Notes: generated by a model from the sequence alone, not told the origin. A stretch of DNA of 64,000 bases from Dipteronia dyeriana (GCA_032871835.1 CM065301.1:10486413-10550412), one strand, 5' to 3'; counted from the stretch's first letter, positions 37,655 to 50,362 are shown. A program made the numbers and translations.

Positions 37655-38249
37655 TGATGTATATACGGTGGAGACGTACTTGGTAAGAACTTAGAATTAC
37701 AACATGTAATTTATTTTTCGTGTCCTAAATTTTAAATGATTCTTACTGTACTTATCTTTGATGTAGATATTTGCTTTCGAGGTGATCCCCGATCTGGGCC
37801 TCCAGTTTGGCGGCCAGAGGGATACTGACCGTTCTCTCCATATTTTGAAGCGAGAGTTGACCAAACAATCGATAGGGAAGAAGTTGGCCAAGATTTTTAG
37901 TGCTTGGGTATTTATTTAATTTGTTAATCTTAATATTAGTTAATAAGTATACAATGAGATTCTTCTAACTAGGCTTACAGATGTTTACGAGAATAAAAAT
38001 CGTGCGCACAACAGCTGAGACGGAGGCACCGTACTTCGCAAGACAGGCTGCAGCTTTTGGCTTCGGTCCTTGATCAGTCTACCACTGGCTGGGGCAGTGG
38101 GACAGAAGGTTCTGACCCTGAAGGTGGGGGATTCAGGTCCAGTGAGAGTGACAAATCTGAGTTGGAGCCTCGGTGAGTGAGGCAGAGGCGGGTTCGGTTT
38201 ACCACCCCTAAACCTGCTACATCTAAAGGGGATTCCCGTGACGGCGTGG

Positions 38250-39521
38250 TATTGGGTTTTATGCCCTAAACATATAATTTGTAAATGGATTTATGAAGTA
38301 AATAAAAAGAAATGTTCAATTCATTCTTGTTATGTTATTTATTATATAAACTTGTGCACATATTAACATCCTGGATTGCCGGATGTAATCTCGAACTATG
38401 TATATGAGTATCATATACGAATGGATATAATAAGAGACGTGCAATCTAAAGAGTCCACAGATAGCAAATAAAGTTTGGTACTTTATTTGTGGTTAATCTA
38501 TAGCTGCGGTCCATTCCATAATGTAGAGTGATTCTATCTTGAATCATTCATACGAGATATGGGAATGGAGGCACCTTGTATGATGTGATCATATAGGACC
38601 GGGTCATGATCTATATGAATCTCACACCAAGATCCGTTTACCCATGAGATTCATATATATCAACTAATGATTGCTATATGTGGATGATCTTAATCCTGAA
38701 TGTCTTATAGACTCCTTCAGGTTAGATCGTGGTCTTTGATATACCATGGGTGAGGTCAGATGCATTTCCTGATCAATATACTCCGTATGTTGGGATTGCG
38801 ATTTGGCTTGTGGCTGAGAAGGTTTATACACAATAGTGGAATCCACTCATTCTTGTGAGAAGTAGATGGTAGTTCCTTTAAGGGGTTGATTCGGGGCTTG
38901 GACAATATGAGCGCTCTCCTAATTCCGTGAGGAAATAGGATTTATTGTCTATTAGAGAATCTATGGTACTTAAAGGATATATGTAATTAGAGAGGTTTAA
39001 CGGACATTATGATCCAGCTCTAATTATGAACTAATATGGAGGATCACACCATATGTAATAGCTTTATCGATAGACACCGAGTTGTATCGGTCTGTGTAAA
39101 AGCGTCTACAGTTGAGAGACTATAGCTTCGGGTCTTTAGTGGAATAACACTGGAGTTAATAATCAAAGAATATTAATTAAAGAGTTTAATTAACGATTCC
39201 GAGGATTATTGGAGCTCAAAATACTGTGGGTCCATTAGATCCCCTTGTTAGCCCGATCGATTTAGGTAACAAGAGTCACAGTTAATTAATTGGATTGTCC
39301 AATTAATTATGTTACGAAAATGACATGTGTCAGGAGTTGATTGAGTAATTAGATTATTCAAAAATGACAATTATGACAATTAAATAATAAGATTATTTAA
39401 TAGTGTAATTAGTCATGAATGGAGGGTTTCAACTGTTATTTATTTTTGAATGATGGGATAATATGATTATCTCATTTATTAAATAAAATAAATTATATAT
39501 ATTTGAATTTGAATTGTTTAA

Positions 39522-39582
<61 letters not shown>

Positions 39583-40292
39583 CTTATTTAATAAATAAAA
39601 TATATATTTTATTTTTTTTAATAAAGATATGACCAGTTTTTTTTAAAATTTAAATATTATATATATGATATATATTATTAAATAAAACAAAAACAAAAAA
39701 AAACAAATGTGCGTGAAAACGCACACACACACAAATATATTGACTAAAAAAGGTACAAGTTGTTGGTTTTGGTTTTTGTCAGACGCACAAAAGAAAAATA
39801 AAACCTTACCTGATTGCATTAATTGGGTGAGTGAACCAAAGAGCAGTGTGCATGAGTGTCGTGTAGTGTGAATCAAACAGAAAGAAAAAAAAATTATTAT
39901 TTTTAACTAGAATTGTTCTAGTTGGTTTTGACTTTGAAGAAAGAGTTTCTTCATTCCTTTTTCTCAACATCCTTCTAAATTCTTGAGTCTGTGAAGCGCC
40001 CACACGCAGTTATTAGTCCCGGGATATAGTAAGGAAGATCGGTGGTACAGATAATGAGCATTACAAGAAGTGAAGGAGCATCCAAACATTGGTAACCTTC
40101 TTAATCATCTTCTTGATTTTGATTTCAATTTCCTGTATATATACCTGTATTTTTTTATTGTAATAATTTTGTGTATATTAGTTCCAAAAATAATAACTAT
40201 CCCAAGTTCACTGGTCCCATATACAGATTACTATCTGTGTATAAAATTTAAAACCCATTTCATCTGTGTTATCGGTGAACGGGGTTCCAACA
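38250..40292 (+). mobile_element. Solo LTR (family TGTTGGG), second copy
   Basis: Starts TATTGGGTTTTATGCCC (expected TG altered) and ends GGGGTTCCAACA. 2043 bases. The target duplication CGTGG is perfect (38245-38249 and 40293-40297). Comparison with MULE-E (about 57000-57060) shows that the flanks are adjacent in the empty site. It carries a longer (TA)n tract at about 39525-39579. Very similar to the first copy throughout. Confidence 0.88.
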
Positions 40293-40839
40293 CGTGGCAC
40301 GTTATAAACCGGTAAGTTGAGATGATAGTTTTGTTCATTATTAATGCGGCATGTTGATTGTTTTATTACCAACAATATTGACATGATTTCAGTGCCCATA
40401 GGAACATCAGCTGAATGAGTTGCACGAAGCCCTCCGAAGAGTGAGGAGGATCGACGGCAGCAGCATCTAGAGTTGTTGGATCTGATCCGAAAGAGTGACT
40501 CGGATTGACTTTAGCAGCACCGAGAGTTATTGGATCTGATTCAAGAGCTTCAAAGGTCGACGACGCAAACGTACAGGGATGGTCCACCTGGTCCTGATCA
40601 AGACTTTAATCCCGAGACAGGACATGCCGGTACATGGGGGGATAGATAGAACTAGTGAACGTCGTGAGGATCTATAAACCGGGGGGGAAGGAGGGGAGTG
40701 GAGGAGGCAGTTCTGGAGAGTGAGGCTCAGCTGCGTACTAGGGATACAGGGTCTTCCACACGTACAACAGTTCTCTCAGACCTCCCATCGATCGAGCGCC
40801 CGCCGTCCGCTCCACCTCACCCATCGATAGAGCGTCACT

Positions 40840-40905
40840 TCTCCCTCCCAACCTCCCCCTCTCCCTCTCCCTCTCCTTCTCCTTCTCCCTCCCCCCTCCA
40901 CCTCC
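40840..40905. repeat. CT-rich simple repeat in ULP pseudogene
   Basis: Tandem CTCCCT/CTTCTC units. Lies where the MULE-E copy has a Pro/Ser-rich repeated segment and a C tract. Confidence 0.8.
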
Positions 40906-40967
40906 TACATTGATCTATCCATAACGGTCCCCACCACCACATATATTTGTCGAGTCTCAGAGGTCTG

Positions 40968-42603
40968 TGATAAGCTCATTTTTATGCTTTACGTATCCAT
41001 CATTTTGTATGGTTTTGCACTCGTTTTCTTTACAAATTCCATCTGTTGATGTTCTTAATAGCATATGCATATTCCCTCTATTTAGAAGTTGTTCTTCTAC
41101 GGAACCGGGAGATTACGAGACTAAAATAAAGATTCCATCTTGTAGAGGAGTGAGCCACACGATACGCATACCATACTAAAAGTAAACATGTACCGTGTCT
41201 CATACCGCGTAGATGAACAGCAGATACACTAGAGAGTGAAGCAGTACGCCGTGTCAAGGTGAACCGTAACTTGTACTGCGTCACTGGCCAGTAGGTACAA
41301 AAATATCCACACACGGTTCGCGTACTACGTCAGAAGAAAATGTGACCGTGTGGCATACCTCATCGCTTTGCAGCAATTCAAATTACACTGTCATGCGGAA
41401 CGCCATGTCAAGGCAAACAGAGTGACGTACCGCGTTCAAAGGCAGAAACTGAATACTTTGTTTTCTGAATAGATTAGATGATTCATTGTGGGGCCCCCTT
41501 TATTATCTCTAATTGGGTATGCTGAGGGGACGTTCCAAAAAGCTAAAGGGGTGTCTTTAGGACCCTCCTACATAAATGGATGGCTTCATGAAAGGAGATA
41601 AAAAAAAGAGATAGAGGAGAGAGAAAGAAGATCTGAAAATCATCAACACACCAGACCAGCTTCTCTTCTCCATGTTTTTAGAGGTTCTCTCTGAGTTTTT
41701 GGACTGAATTCTTCAAGGTTTGGAGTAGCTAAGGCATGGTTTGGTTGATCAAAGGAAGCTATTGAAGCCCAAGCTTTAAGAGAAAGAGTCTACAACTTAG
41801 TTTTATCTCTTTAACTCTTCTTCTCTATAGTGTCTTTATATTGTTCATGGAATGTATTAATGTTAGCTCATCTATGGCTTTTTTGTATAGTATGAGCTAA
41901 ATATTCTAGCATTAGAACAAGATGGTACTAAACCCTTGATTTATTTATGGATGTCTCATTGATTTCTCTATTTGTGCTTGTGGAGCTATATGAATGTTTT
42001 GAATGCTTAAAGATTTTAATTAATTGATCACTTTGTAATTGATCCATGGTTAGATGCTATGTACCGAGAGGAGACGCATTTGATAATGCTTAGATAAATA
42101 TTCACTATGCTTGACTAGAAAGTGCTAAAACCACTAGGCTAGCCTATAGGGTTTGATTTGTATTCCACGTGCTTAATGGATCTATATATATTGTCCAAAT
42201 TGCTTGAGAAAGATTTCGGGTATATATAGATACTATCTCTAATACATCGAGAGAGATTAGAGATTGGTTTAGGAAATACGAACCTATAATATTTACATGC
42301 ATGAATTAGAGGGCATAAGAGTCAAGTGTGTTATTGGAGTGGGTGAAGCGGATTCGAGTTCTAACATATTTTCATTACATTTCTCTAGTGTTGTGTTTGA
42401 AAATATAGTTTGTGTCTGAGATAATTTACCTTAGTATAACTCTTGGAAACTCATATTTTTAGATTGTTCAAATAGTATGCAAGCCTTTGAATTCCAGTAG
42501 TCATAACCTTTATACCTGTGGGAATGATCCTTACATTGTGATTATACTACCACTCCAACCTCGTGCTATTACGAGAGTCAACAAGCATAGTTTGACACGA
42601 TCA
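40968..42603 (+). mobile_element. LTR-like insertion (solo LTR) in MULE-C
   Basis: Non-coding 1.6 kb that interrupts the ULP gene; gene homology stops before it and resumes after it. Probable ends are TGATAAGCTCATTTTTATGC and GACACGATCA. Layout resembles Athila/Tat LTRs: a GC-rich block with ACCGTGT/CCGCG motifs (41100-41460), then a GATGGATTTATAT-rich part, and a closing CCTGTGGGAATGATCCTTAC. I could not find a clear target duplication (flanks GTCTG and ATCCC), so the ends are approximate. Confidence 0.6.
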
Positions 42604-44245
42604 ATCCCATCCACCCGATAGACGGAGACAGAGTTCCTAATCGCAGCACACCCTAGATGGGGGAGTTAACCTCGGGAGGCGCTTACACAAGCACAGTTGG
42701 CAATTGCTCAGCCCGTACACAGATCCCTATCGGTCGAAGAGGGTGAGGGTAATGCCCCAAGCAACGGACCACGTTTTTGATACCCACATACTGATGGACG
42801 GTGACCAGTTGAAGGCTTACAAAGCCTTCAAGAGGAATATAAATTGGGAACGGTAAGTAAAACTTTATCTATTTAGATACTAGTATTTTTCTGCTAAATA
42901 AATTATTTGTGTAGCTAATGCAACAATTATGTAGACGTGTTGTGGACGTGCTACAACCAATTGATGCTTTATGGTTCCATCGGATCCAGGCCAACTTCAT
43001 GGACTTCGAGGATGAGGTATGTGCGTTTGGCGATTTTCTATTCTAAGTTTGTATTAGTAATGATACACTCCTAACAGTTTATAACTTGTATATATTTCTA
43101 GCATATGGATGCGTACCTCTAAATTCTTTGGAAACGTCGGCGAGCATTCCTCACTGTGTACAAACAGAGGATCAACATATTTAATATACAGTTTTATGTA
43201 AGTATTTATTACGTAGTGATTATACATGTTGGTAATTTAGTTTGTAAAACATTAATAACTTTATATCCATCAAATGTTTGAACAGTCATTCCTGGAGCAC
43301 CAGTGGGAGAGAATGATGTCTCTTGATGCTCGCGGGGATATCACCACGACGCGGTGGAATATGCTGAACTTCTGGTGGTCCATTGAGGACCTTACGATAA
43401 TGCGTGGTGGTGCCCCGATTGGAAGCCGTTTGTGGCACGAGGTTGACCTTGTAAGTGTTACTTGTTTGTAATTTTAAAATATAAAGGTCTTTGTATATCG
43501 TAACTCCTTCTTGATACGTTTACAGGTCCTGATACTATGCAATATTGGGTGGTAATATTGGCTCTTCGTGACCATCGACTTCACCATCAGAAAGATGCAC
43601 ATACTGGACCCTTGGAGATAAGAAGTCCCAGTGCATATCCGAAAGCAGCAGGTAGCCCCCTTACGTTGGTTTTTACCCTCGATATTGCATCAGGCAGGGT
43701 TTCATACTACATGACCGGTTGGCCATGAAAGTTCCCCAAGAAGAATAAGTCATTCTCTGTCAGCGTGGTGTCTGAATCACGTATCACCCAACAGAACCGT
43801 TCGTAAGACTTTCTTTTTCATTAACTTTGAGATTGTGTTATTAAAAACCTATTGTTTTATTAACGCATGCTAATGTGTCCAACTGTAGATGTAATTATGG
43901 TGCCCACACATTAAGATTGATCGAGTACTTATTGGCAGATATGACGGATTTCGATTGGTTGGAAGACGATAGGGGGATCATTCGGGAGAAGATGGTTGTG
44001 GAGATTTTTTGTAACTCCTGGCCCACTTAGATTTTTGTAGTATTTTATTTATAATATGTACCTTTTTTTTTTGTACAAAAACAATTGAATTGAAAAATAA
44101 TTTATTTTTTGTTTTGTTTGCGTTTCAATTTTCCAGAATCACAAGTAGAACACAAATTGAAACTCCTGTTTAAATAAAATTTAAGTTAATGAACAAGTCA
44201 TACAATTACAAATTATCACAATGTCATCAGTCGAAACACCTCCAT

Positions 44246-47013
44246 TCATTCCACAGTGGAGTCCCTGTTTGGGCACGTCTGTTTGTTGTGTCCAATTGAA
44301 TGACAGATGCTACACTTACAGCGGTATTCCTAAGGAATAACTCTGCTCGGACCTTCATTAATCAAAGGTGGGTTAGAACATCTTCTGGAATTATGCCGGT
44401 TGTCTACATCTTCTACACGATTGTGTAGTTTTCCTCTCTAAAGATGAAACATGTCTACTTGCCCTCGGGCGTCCTGTTTGTCTCCTAGAGATTGGATTCA
44501 AAACCACCCTTTTAGCGATGTCAGATGGCACTACCTAGGCGGAAAGATGTCCAACCGATATAATAGTAACTAAGTACGCGTCAATAAGTGTCTGTCTCTT
44601 GTAGTAGTCCACACACAGGGATGTGAAATCCAATTTTCACTCCCTACCTAAACAATGAAAACAATGAGATTCACGTTTAGTAATATTAACCGTACACTAA
44701 AACTTGTAATGTACCTTGTGGCAGCGAGTGCATGTGAACATGGAAAATGGTCCATTTGGAATTTATTGCATGTGCAGGTCTTCCGAGCTAAGTTAACAGT
44801 CCACTATTTTTCAAACCGCTTCACTAAAAATATGTTCCAGTCCACTGGATTTACGGTCATATAACTGCACTTCTTCATATGTTTTAGGATCACAATATGT
44901 GTTGTGTCAGTCAACTGATGACGTATGGACTATGCAGCTCTATGGCGATCGTGAATCCAATGTTGTAGTATATTCCTAATAAACTCTGCCAGAGTCAACA
45001 TTGACAGTTACCGTGCAAATTTTAGGCATGTGTTTAGGCATTTTGTAGCATTTTTTGCATTACCCTGTACCTTCTATCGGGGTAGTGTAGACGAGATCAC
45101 TTGTGTGGACCGACAACATTGACATGATCATATGCAATCTGGTGTAAGTTTCGTAACTCTTTCGTGTGCCGGTTATATTTTAACTCAGTGTATGTTTGGG
45201 CTGCTTTGTCCATTATTGCAAAAACATCCTTTTTGTGATATCGCTTCTTAATATTTTCATAAAAGTGCCAACAACATATGGTATGGTTCGCATAAGAGAA
45301 CACTTTAGAAATCCGTGCTTCATTGCTTGCATGTTGATCAGAAATGAAAACCTGATCACCCATAAAACCAAGGACACCTTTCAAGGATTCCAAAAATTAC
45401 TCCCACGATAGGTTGTTTTCTGAGTCGTCGTACCCAAAAGTAATTGGATACACTTGTTCATTCCCATATTGTGCTGTTGCAACAAACATTGTACCCTCAA
45501 ATCTTTCCTTTAAATGGGTACCATCAACGGAAATAACTGGACGTATACACCTCAAAAATCCTCTAAGTAAGGCACCCAACAACAATAAAAAGTAGAGGAA
45601 TTTACCATCTTCGTCACACTATAAGTCAATGATTGTGCCAGGATTTTTTTGTTCCAACACGTAACCAAATGATGGCAACATTAGGAAGGTTTCCTTATGT
45701 GTTCCATAGAACAGTGACAACACATAATCGAGGGCTTGATGTGCCTTACTGTACATTATTTGGATGCCATACATTGTTTTCACATCGGCGATTATGTCCT
45801 TCGGATGCATTAGTCAACCATCTTGTTGTTAAAGTCTAGGTATAACCACTTCTCCAATTATGACTGCACTAGCTTATCGGTGGTGGCAGTGAATCTCCTC
45901 CAACAGACAATTGTGTTCGTTGACAAAACTTCTTGCATGGAAGTATGTCCCTTTATCTCTCCTCACCGATCTTAACTTCTACGTACAGTAGTCCATCAAA
46001 CAAACCAGATGTAACGTTGTCTTATTGGACCTTTTCATCTTCTACTAGAAGTTCTGCCGCATTGTAAAATGCCTAACCAGTCTTTTCAAATCATTTTTAG
46101 TAGGAAAAAATTGCCCTTTATATATCATGCTTGTAGGTTCATCTTCTACCAAGTTCTTGCTTCCACCCATACTAAACGAGTATGATTCTGCTCATATAAT
46201 AACCCACATTGTGGAATTATTAGAATCAGATGGAGTTACATTAGGCCGGACCTTAGAAGTCCCAGTTATATCTACTGCACTGGAACTACATATGTGTACA
46301 CATCTTGCACGTCTTTCCGTTTAGATAGATTCTTCATCTTTCTCATTGTTCGCTACATTATCTACTGGATGCAAATTTTCCTCATTATCCACCTCATTAA
46401 TTTGCCCAACATTCGGTTCATTGTTCCACTCATTGTTCCACTCATTGTTCATGTCATTTTTCATCTCATTGTATTGGTGGTTGTACTGCCTATCATTCAT
46501 CTCAATTTGACAACCAAAGACATCATCGAATTGAGGTCCATCTATATCACCATGGTCGGCTACTTCCGGTGGGATACCACACATGTTTTCTTGCCTTTCG
46601 ATCACACTTCTTTCTGTGAACAATTGGTTGCTTCTGCTAAATGATCGAAATTGTTGGATGTTTTCATGAGAAGGGATGTCTTCAACTATCACATCTCTTG
46701 CTGCCCTCTCAGTTAGACTAACACATACTTGAAGGATCACCCTATCTTCCCCTAGCATAAATTGAACATCATCGTCGTTTCTTATAAATGTGTGACATGT
46801 TGTCCTTAGAACGATTGATATAGACTGTAGATCAATAATGTATTTGCTTACATCGTACTTCACAACAGTTTGTACGATTGACACCAGTTCTTCGTAAGTC
46901 ATATTCTTAGACACATACAATCATTAGTTATCAGAACCTAAAAACCTCTGACTTCCGTCAGGTAATTACTCTCATCGACCATTGTAAGATATGACTATTC
47001 TCACCCGATCCAT
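44246..47013 (-). pseudogene. MuDR-type transposase (MURA-like) of MULE-C
   Basis: Start codon 47013-47011, stop 44248-44246, on the minus strand and convergent with the ULP gene. The N-terminal acidic region is open at 46920-46321 (MYVSKNMTYEELVSIVQTVV). The N-terminal DNA-binding domain around 46000-46150 is frameshifted. The core retains Asp in SVDGTHLKERF and Asp in FISDQH. The expected Glu segment (about 45000-45090) and the SWIM finger (about 44740-44800, reduced to CTCNKF-like remains) are heavily mutated. Zinc knuckles at the C-terminus are recognisable. This is the most decayed transposase in the window. Confidence 0.85.
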
Positions 47014-47016
47014 TGT

Positions 47017-47532
47017 CTTATGAAATTCATCATCACAAATTATTATTAACAAAATAAAAAAAAAATATTAGATTTACAATTAATAAGAATTAAGAAAATT
47101 TCTTAATTATATGGGATCGAGCATTTTTTGTAAGGGATCGATCTTTTTTTTAATGTGTGATCGAGCTTATTTTATTAAGAATCGAGCTTTTTTGTAATGG
47201 ATCGAGCTTTTTTGTAAGGGATTGGGAACTTTTTGTAAAGGATGGTCGAGCATATTTTTCAAATAATCGAGCTTTTTTCCAAATATAAAAAAGCTCGATC
47301 CAATATAAAATAACATCGATTCTTCTTAAAATAATCTCGGTCATACATAAAAAAGCTTAGATCTATTAAAAAAACCTCGTAGCCTAAAGATTAAATGTTC
47401 ATACATGTTTTTATAAAAACCGGAACAACATATTATACGGAATGGATACGTTGTTAAACCACTTACAAATGCATGTAAAAAATTTGAAATACATGAAAAA
47501 AAATATAAGTGAAGATCAGAAATATCTGTTAC
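47017..47532 (-). repeat. Inferred transposase leader intron with short CTCGATC array (MULE-C)
   Basis: Donor GAAGAAG-GTAACAG (exon edge 47533) and acceptor CATAAG (47017). The array at about 47105-47375 has roughly ten units of GGATCGAGC plus T-rich spacer and is much shorter than in MULE-E. Confidence 0.65.
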
Positions 47533-47769
47533 CTTCTTCTATAGAATCTGGAGAGAGACAAAAAATTTAGAAAGAGAGAGGAGTTATAGATCGATTGTCA
47601 GACAACTTTTTTAGAGAGAGAGACGAGTTAAATCGATGTCTTTTAAATAATAAAGTTTAGAGGCAATTTGAGAAGTTCACCATAATAAGTACCTTTCAAA
47701 CTAAAGTTATTAAACAGGTGACATCATTACAAAAACAATAAAAAAGGTGACATATCTCACCATTTCCAC

Positions 47770-47853
47770 TTATTGATCCCTCATTTCCTTGACATGTTTA
47801 CAAATTAAGGAAAGCACTTTATGGCTTGAAACATGCATCTCATGCCTGGTACA
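47770..47853 (+). pseudogene. Copia-1 fragment 3: short RT segment
   Basis: Continues the RT frame after MULE-C: IDPSF, then KLRKALYGLKHASHAWYM, the conserved copia RT motif. It is cut at 47853 by the next solo LTR. The target duplication of MULE-C is at its start. Confidence 0.88.
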
Positions 47854-49412
47854 TGATAGCTCTCATTTCTATACTCAATGTAGCCTCCATATCTTATCGA
47901 TTGCTCTCATTCTAGAGTAAAAATCGAGTATTTAACGGTGTAATAAGCTTGTACAGGTTCCTTTAGCAATCCCGGGGTAATAGTGCGAAACTGAGGAAAA
48001 TTGGGGCCAAACGGAAGAAGTGAAGATTCATAGGTGAAGGTTGGCGCTGGTGAGGCACCACTCGACCGGTGCCCTTCACCAGCGCAACATATCAGAAGGT
48101 TGGCACTGGTGAGGCACCACTAGACCAGCATCAATCACCAGCGCAACATATCAGTAGGATGGCGCTGGTGAGGCACCACTCAACCAGCGCCACTCACCAG
48201 CGCCACTCACCAGCGCGCGTGTCCAACTCAGCAGAATTTTTAGGGTTTTGTGACCTACTTATAAACATATAAATACCCCTTCTTGAGCTCTTCTTAGACA
48301 TCTTGCATGACCCTTAAGCTTCAACTTCTCCCATTACAATCTGAAACCTCCAAGACACCACATTTCACCCAAATCCTTCACCAAATACCCAAACCTTTCA
48401 CAAAATCACTTCATCAACTCTCCAATCCATCATCCAAACTTCAATCCATTCTACCAAACACCAAATACCCAACCTTCCCACAATTTCCCACCATAAAAAC
48501 CCAACCTTGGAGCATAAAGGGGAGCATCAAGAGAAGGAGCAAGTCAAGCACATTCAACCAACCAAGAGAGAGGACATATACACTTAGTTTATTCTTAACC
48601 TTTCTCACTTTCATTTAGCACTTGTATTTGATTATGACTTGTATGAAAATCACATATTTTGTAGCTATTTCTTATATTATGAACTAAACTCATATTGGTT
48701 AAGGCCAAAATGAAACATTTACCATGATTAACTAATAAAGACCACCACTTTATTCATATTGCTTGTGTTTATGTATATGTATTTCATGCTATAATTAACA
48801 TTGAGTGTTTAGCTAGCATTTGATATGTATTTGGTTGTTGTTTGATGCACCGAAAGGAGAAGCACACAACGTGGATGATAGAGGTCTAGTAAGATAGAAA
48901 TACTCAAGGCTAGTCTCTAGGATTCACTTAGTGAACCACTAAGCTTAATGAACTTGTGTGTATTTCTGATGACCATCGAGAGATAGGTTATTGGTGCATA
49001 TAAGTGTTGTTTCTATTACTTGAGAGAGATTAGAGACTAATAGAGGGTGTCATGAGTCTACATATGCACTTGCATAATTTATTCATAATAATATGTCTAT
49101 AAATTGGTGATGATTGGTTAGGTGGATTCAAGGTCTTAACCTAAGTTCCTAATAGTAATAAAATCACTTGCTTATGTGTGACTTTATCTTGTTTTCTTGT
49201 TTGTTAAGTTTCATTAGTTGCATTCTAGGAGTAGTTTATATTTAATTAGTGTTAGTAGTCTAATTTAGTTATCAAATATTTGTTTATCTAAATAGTAGTT
49301 TAATCAATCAATTGTGGTAATCAATTTATCAATCCTTGTGGAACGAATTTTATTATTATTGTACTACTCTCACGGCTCCATGCTTTTATGGGTGCTCATT
49401 TAGGAGTGATCG
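47854..49412 (+). mobile_element. Solo LTR in Copia-1 RT, with GCGCTGGT block
   Basis: Starts TGATAGCTCTCATTTC and ends near GGAGTGATC. The flanks share GTACA (47849-47853 and 49413-49417; GGTACA if one more base is counted), and the Copia-1 frame (AWYM-ELK) continues across it. Non-coding, about 1.56 kb. Contains three 60-base repeats of GCGCTGGTGAGGCACCACTC plus CACCAGCGCAACATATCAG at 48041-48225, and a CCAAA-rich leader-like stretch near 48300-48560. The closing style (CTTGTGGAACGAATTTTATT) suggests a Tat/Athila-type LTR. Confidence 0.78.
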
Positions 49413-50362
49413 GTACATGGAGCTCAAAATTTTTTTACAATCTATTGGCTTTATCACTTCAGTCAGATAACTCCCTTTTCATTTTTAACTCTCATGGCTC
49501 TGTTGTTTATTTTCTTGTGTACATTGATGATCTTATCATTACTAGCAATAATAATTCCTTGGTGGAGAATTTTATCTGTCGTCTTGTTCGAAGATTTTCT
49601 ACTAAGGATCTTCGCGAGTTGCCTTATTTTTTTGGGGTTGAAGTAATTTATACTGCAACTGGTATATTTTGTTCCTAACATAAATATATTGGTGATATAT
49701 TATAGAAAACAGGGATGCTTGGTTCAAATGCAGCTTACACTCCAATATCAACGAACAATTCTCTTTCTCTCTTTGATGGCTCAAAATTCTTTTATATTAC
49801 TCAGTATCATCAAGTAATAAGGAGTTCTTAATATCTCTCCCTGACTCGACCAGATATTGCCTTCACTATGAATCGTCTCTCCCAATTTATGCATAAACCC
49901 ACAGTCTCATTAGGAAGCCACCAAACTTCTTCTTTGATACCTCAAAGGCACCATTTCTCATGGTCATTTCCTCTGACATCAATCATCTCCTTCTCTTTAT
50001 GCTTTCTCAGATGTTGATTGGGCCAGGAACAAAGATGATTGAACTTCTACTGATGCGTACATTATTTTTCTTGGTTCTAATCACATTTCATGGAGTTCTA
50101 AGAAACCAAAGTATGTGGCGCGATCTAGTATTGAGGCTGAGTTCAAGGTTGTCACATCAATTACAACATAGCTTATTTGGATACAAAACTTAGTGTCTAA
50201 ACTTGTTGCTTCTTCTTCGACCTCACATGCTATCTATTTTGACAATGCAGATGCAATTTATCTTTATGTCAATCCTATATTTCACTCTCGAATAAAGCTC
50301 AATGCTCTTGAGTTTCATTTTGTTCAAGATTATTGCTTAAGGTCACTTACTTGTCTCTCATG
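49413..50362 (+). pseudogene. Copia-1 fragment 4: rest of reverse transcriptase and RNase H
   Basis: RT resumes as MELKIFLQSIGF with a frameshift, then SDNSLFIFNSHGSVVYFLV and the catalytic box YIDDLIITSN, then RRFSTKDLRELPYFFGVEV. RNase H follows (YADWARNKDD-like, [34 protein letters not shown]) with several stops. It breaks off at 50362 in the hAT target site CTCTCATG and continues at 61032. Confidence 0.85.

Larger units (their letters stand above)
34933..44030 (+). pseudogene. DUF1985 / Ulp1-like (C48) gene of MULE-C, interrupted by LTRs
   Basis: The family joins an N-terminal DUF1985 domain to a C-terminal C48 SUMO-protease-like domain. Exon 1 (34933-35640) reads CFGHFMSMHQRMKFSEVVIH and NWILIGLNERFKI, with stops; the equivalent of the MULE-E ATG is ATA. 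The rest of exon 1 follows the first solo LTR, at 37655. Later pieces: ILKRELTKQSIGKKLAKIF (37830-37900), RVRFTTP (about 38190), repeated QQHLELLDLI-type segments (40430-40560), WQLLSPYTDPYR (42705), KAYKAFKRNINW (42815) and an ITTTRWNML exon (43274-43450). The protease end is at 43500-44030, with intron 43803-43888. The catalytic Cys site, NCG in MULE-E, reads NYG (TGT to TAT) near 43893-43901. Three LTR insertions, frameshifts and this substitution make it a pseudogene. Confidence 0.82.
33822..47769. mobile_element. MULE-C: Kaonashi-type Mutator-like element with ULP-like and transposase genes
   Basis: 13.95 kb including three LTR insertions (about 5.7 kb). The flanks TTGTTGATCC (33812-33821) and TTATTGATCC (47770-47779) form a 10-base target duplication with one change, inside the Copia-1 RT frame. 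Layout: ULP-side end (GGGCTCGAAAATTATTAGCA), leader exon and intron, ULP-like gene (+), transposase gene (-), leader intron, transposase-side end (CACCATTTCCAC). The opposite orientation of MULE-E and the shared layout confirm the boundaries. Both genes are defective. Confidence 0.9.

Noticed and set aside
35641..40292. One retrotransposon with two LTRs and a 0.6-kb internal part
   Set aside because: The sequence between them is ULP gene sequence collinear with MULE-E, and the second LTR has its own CGTGG duplication, so they are two solo LTRs.
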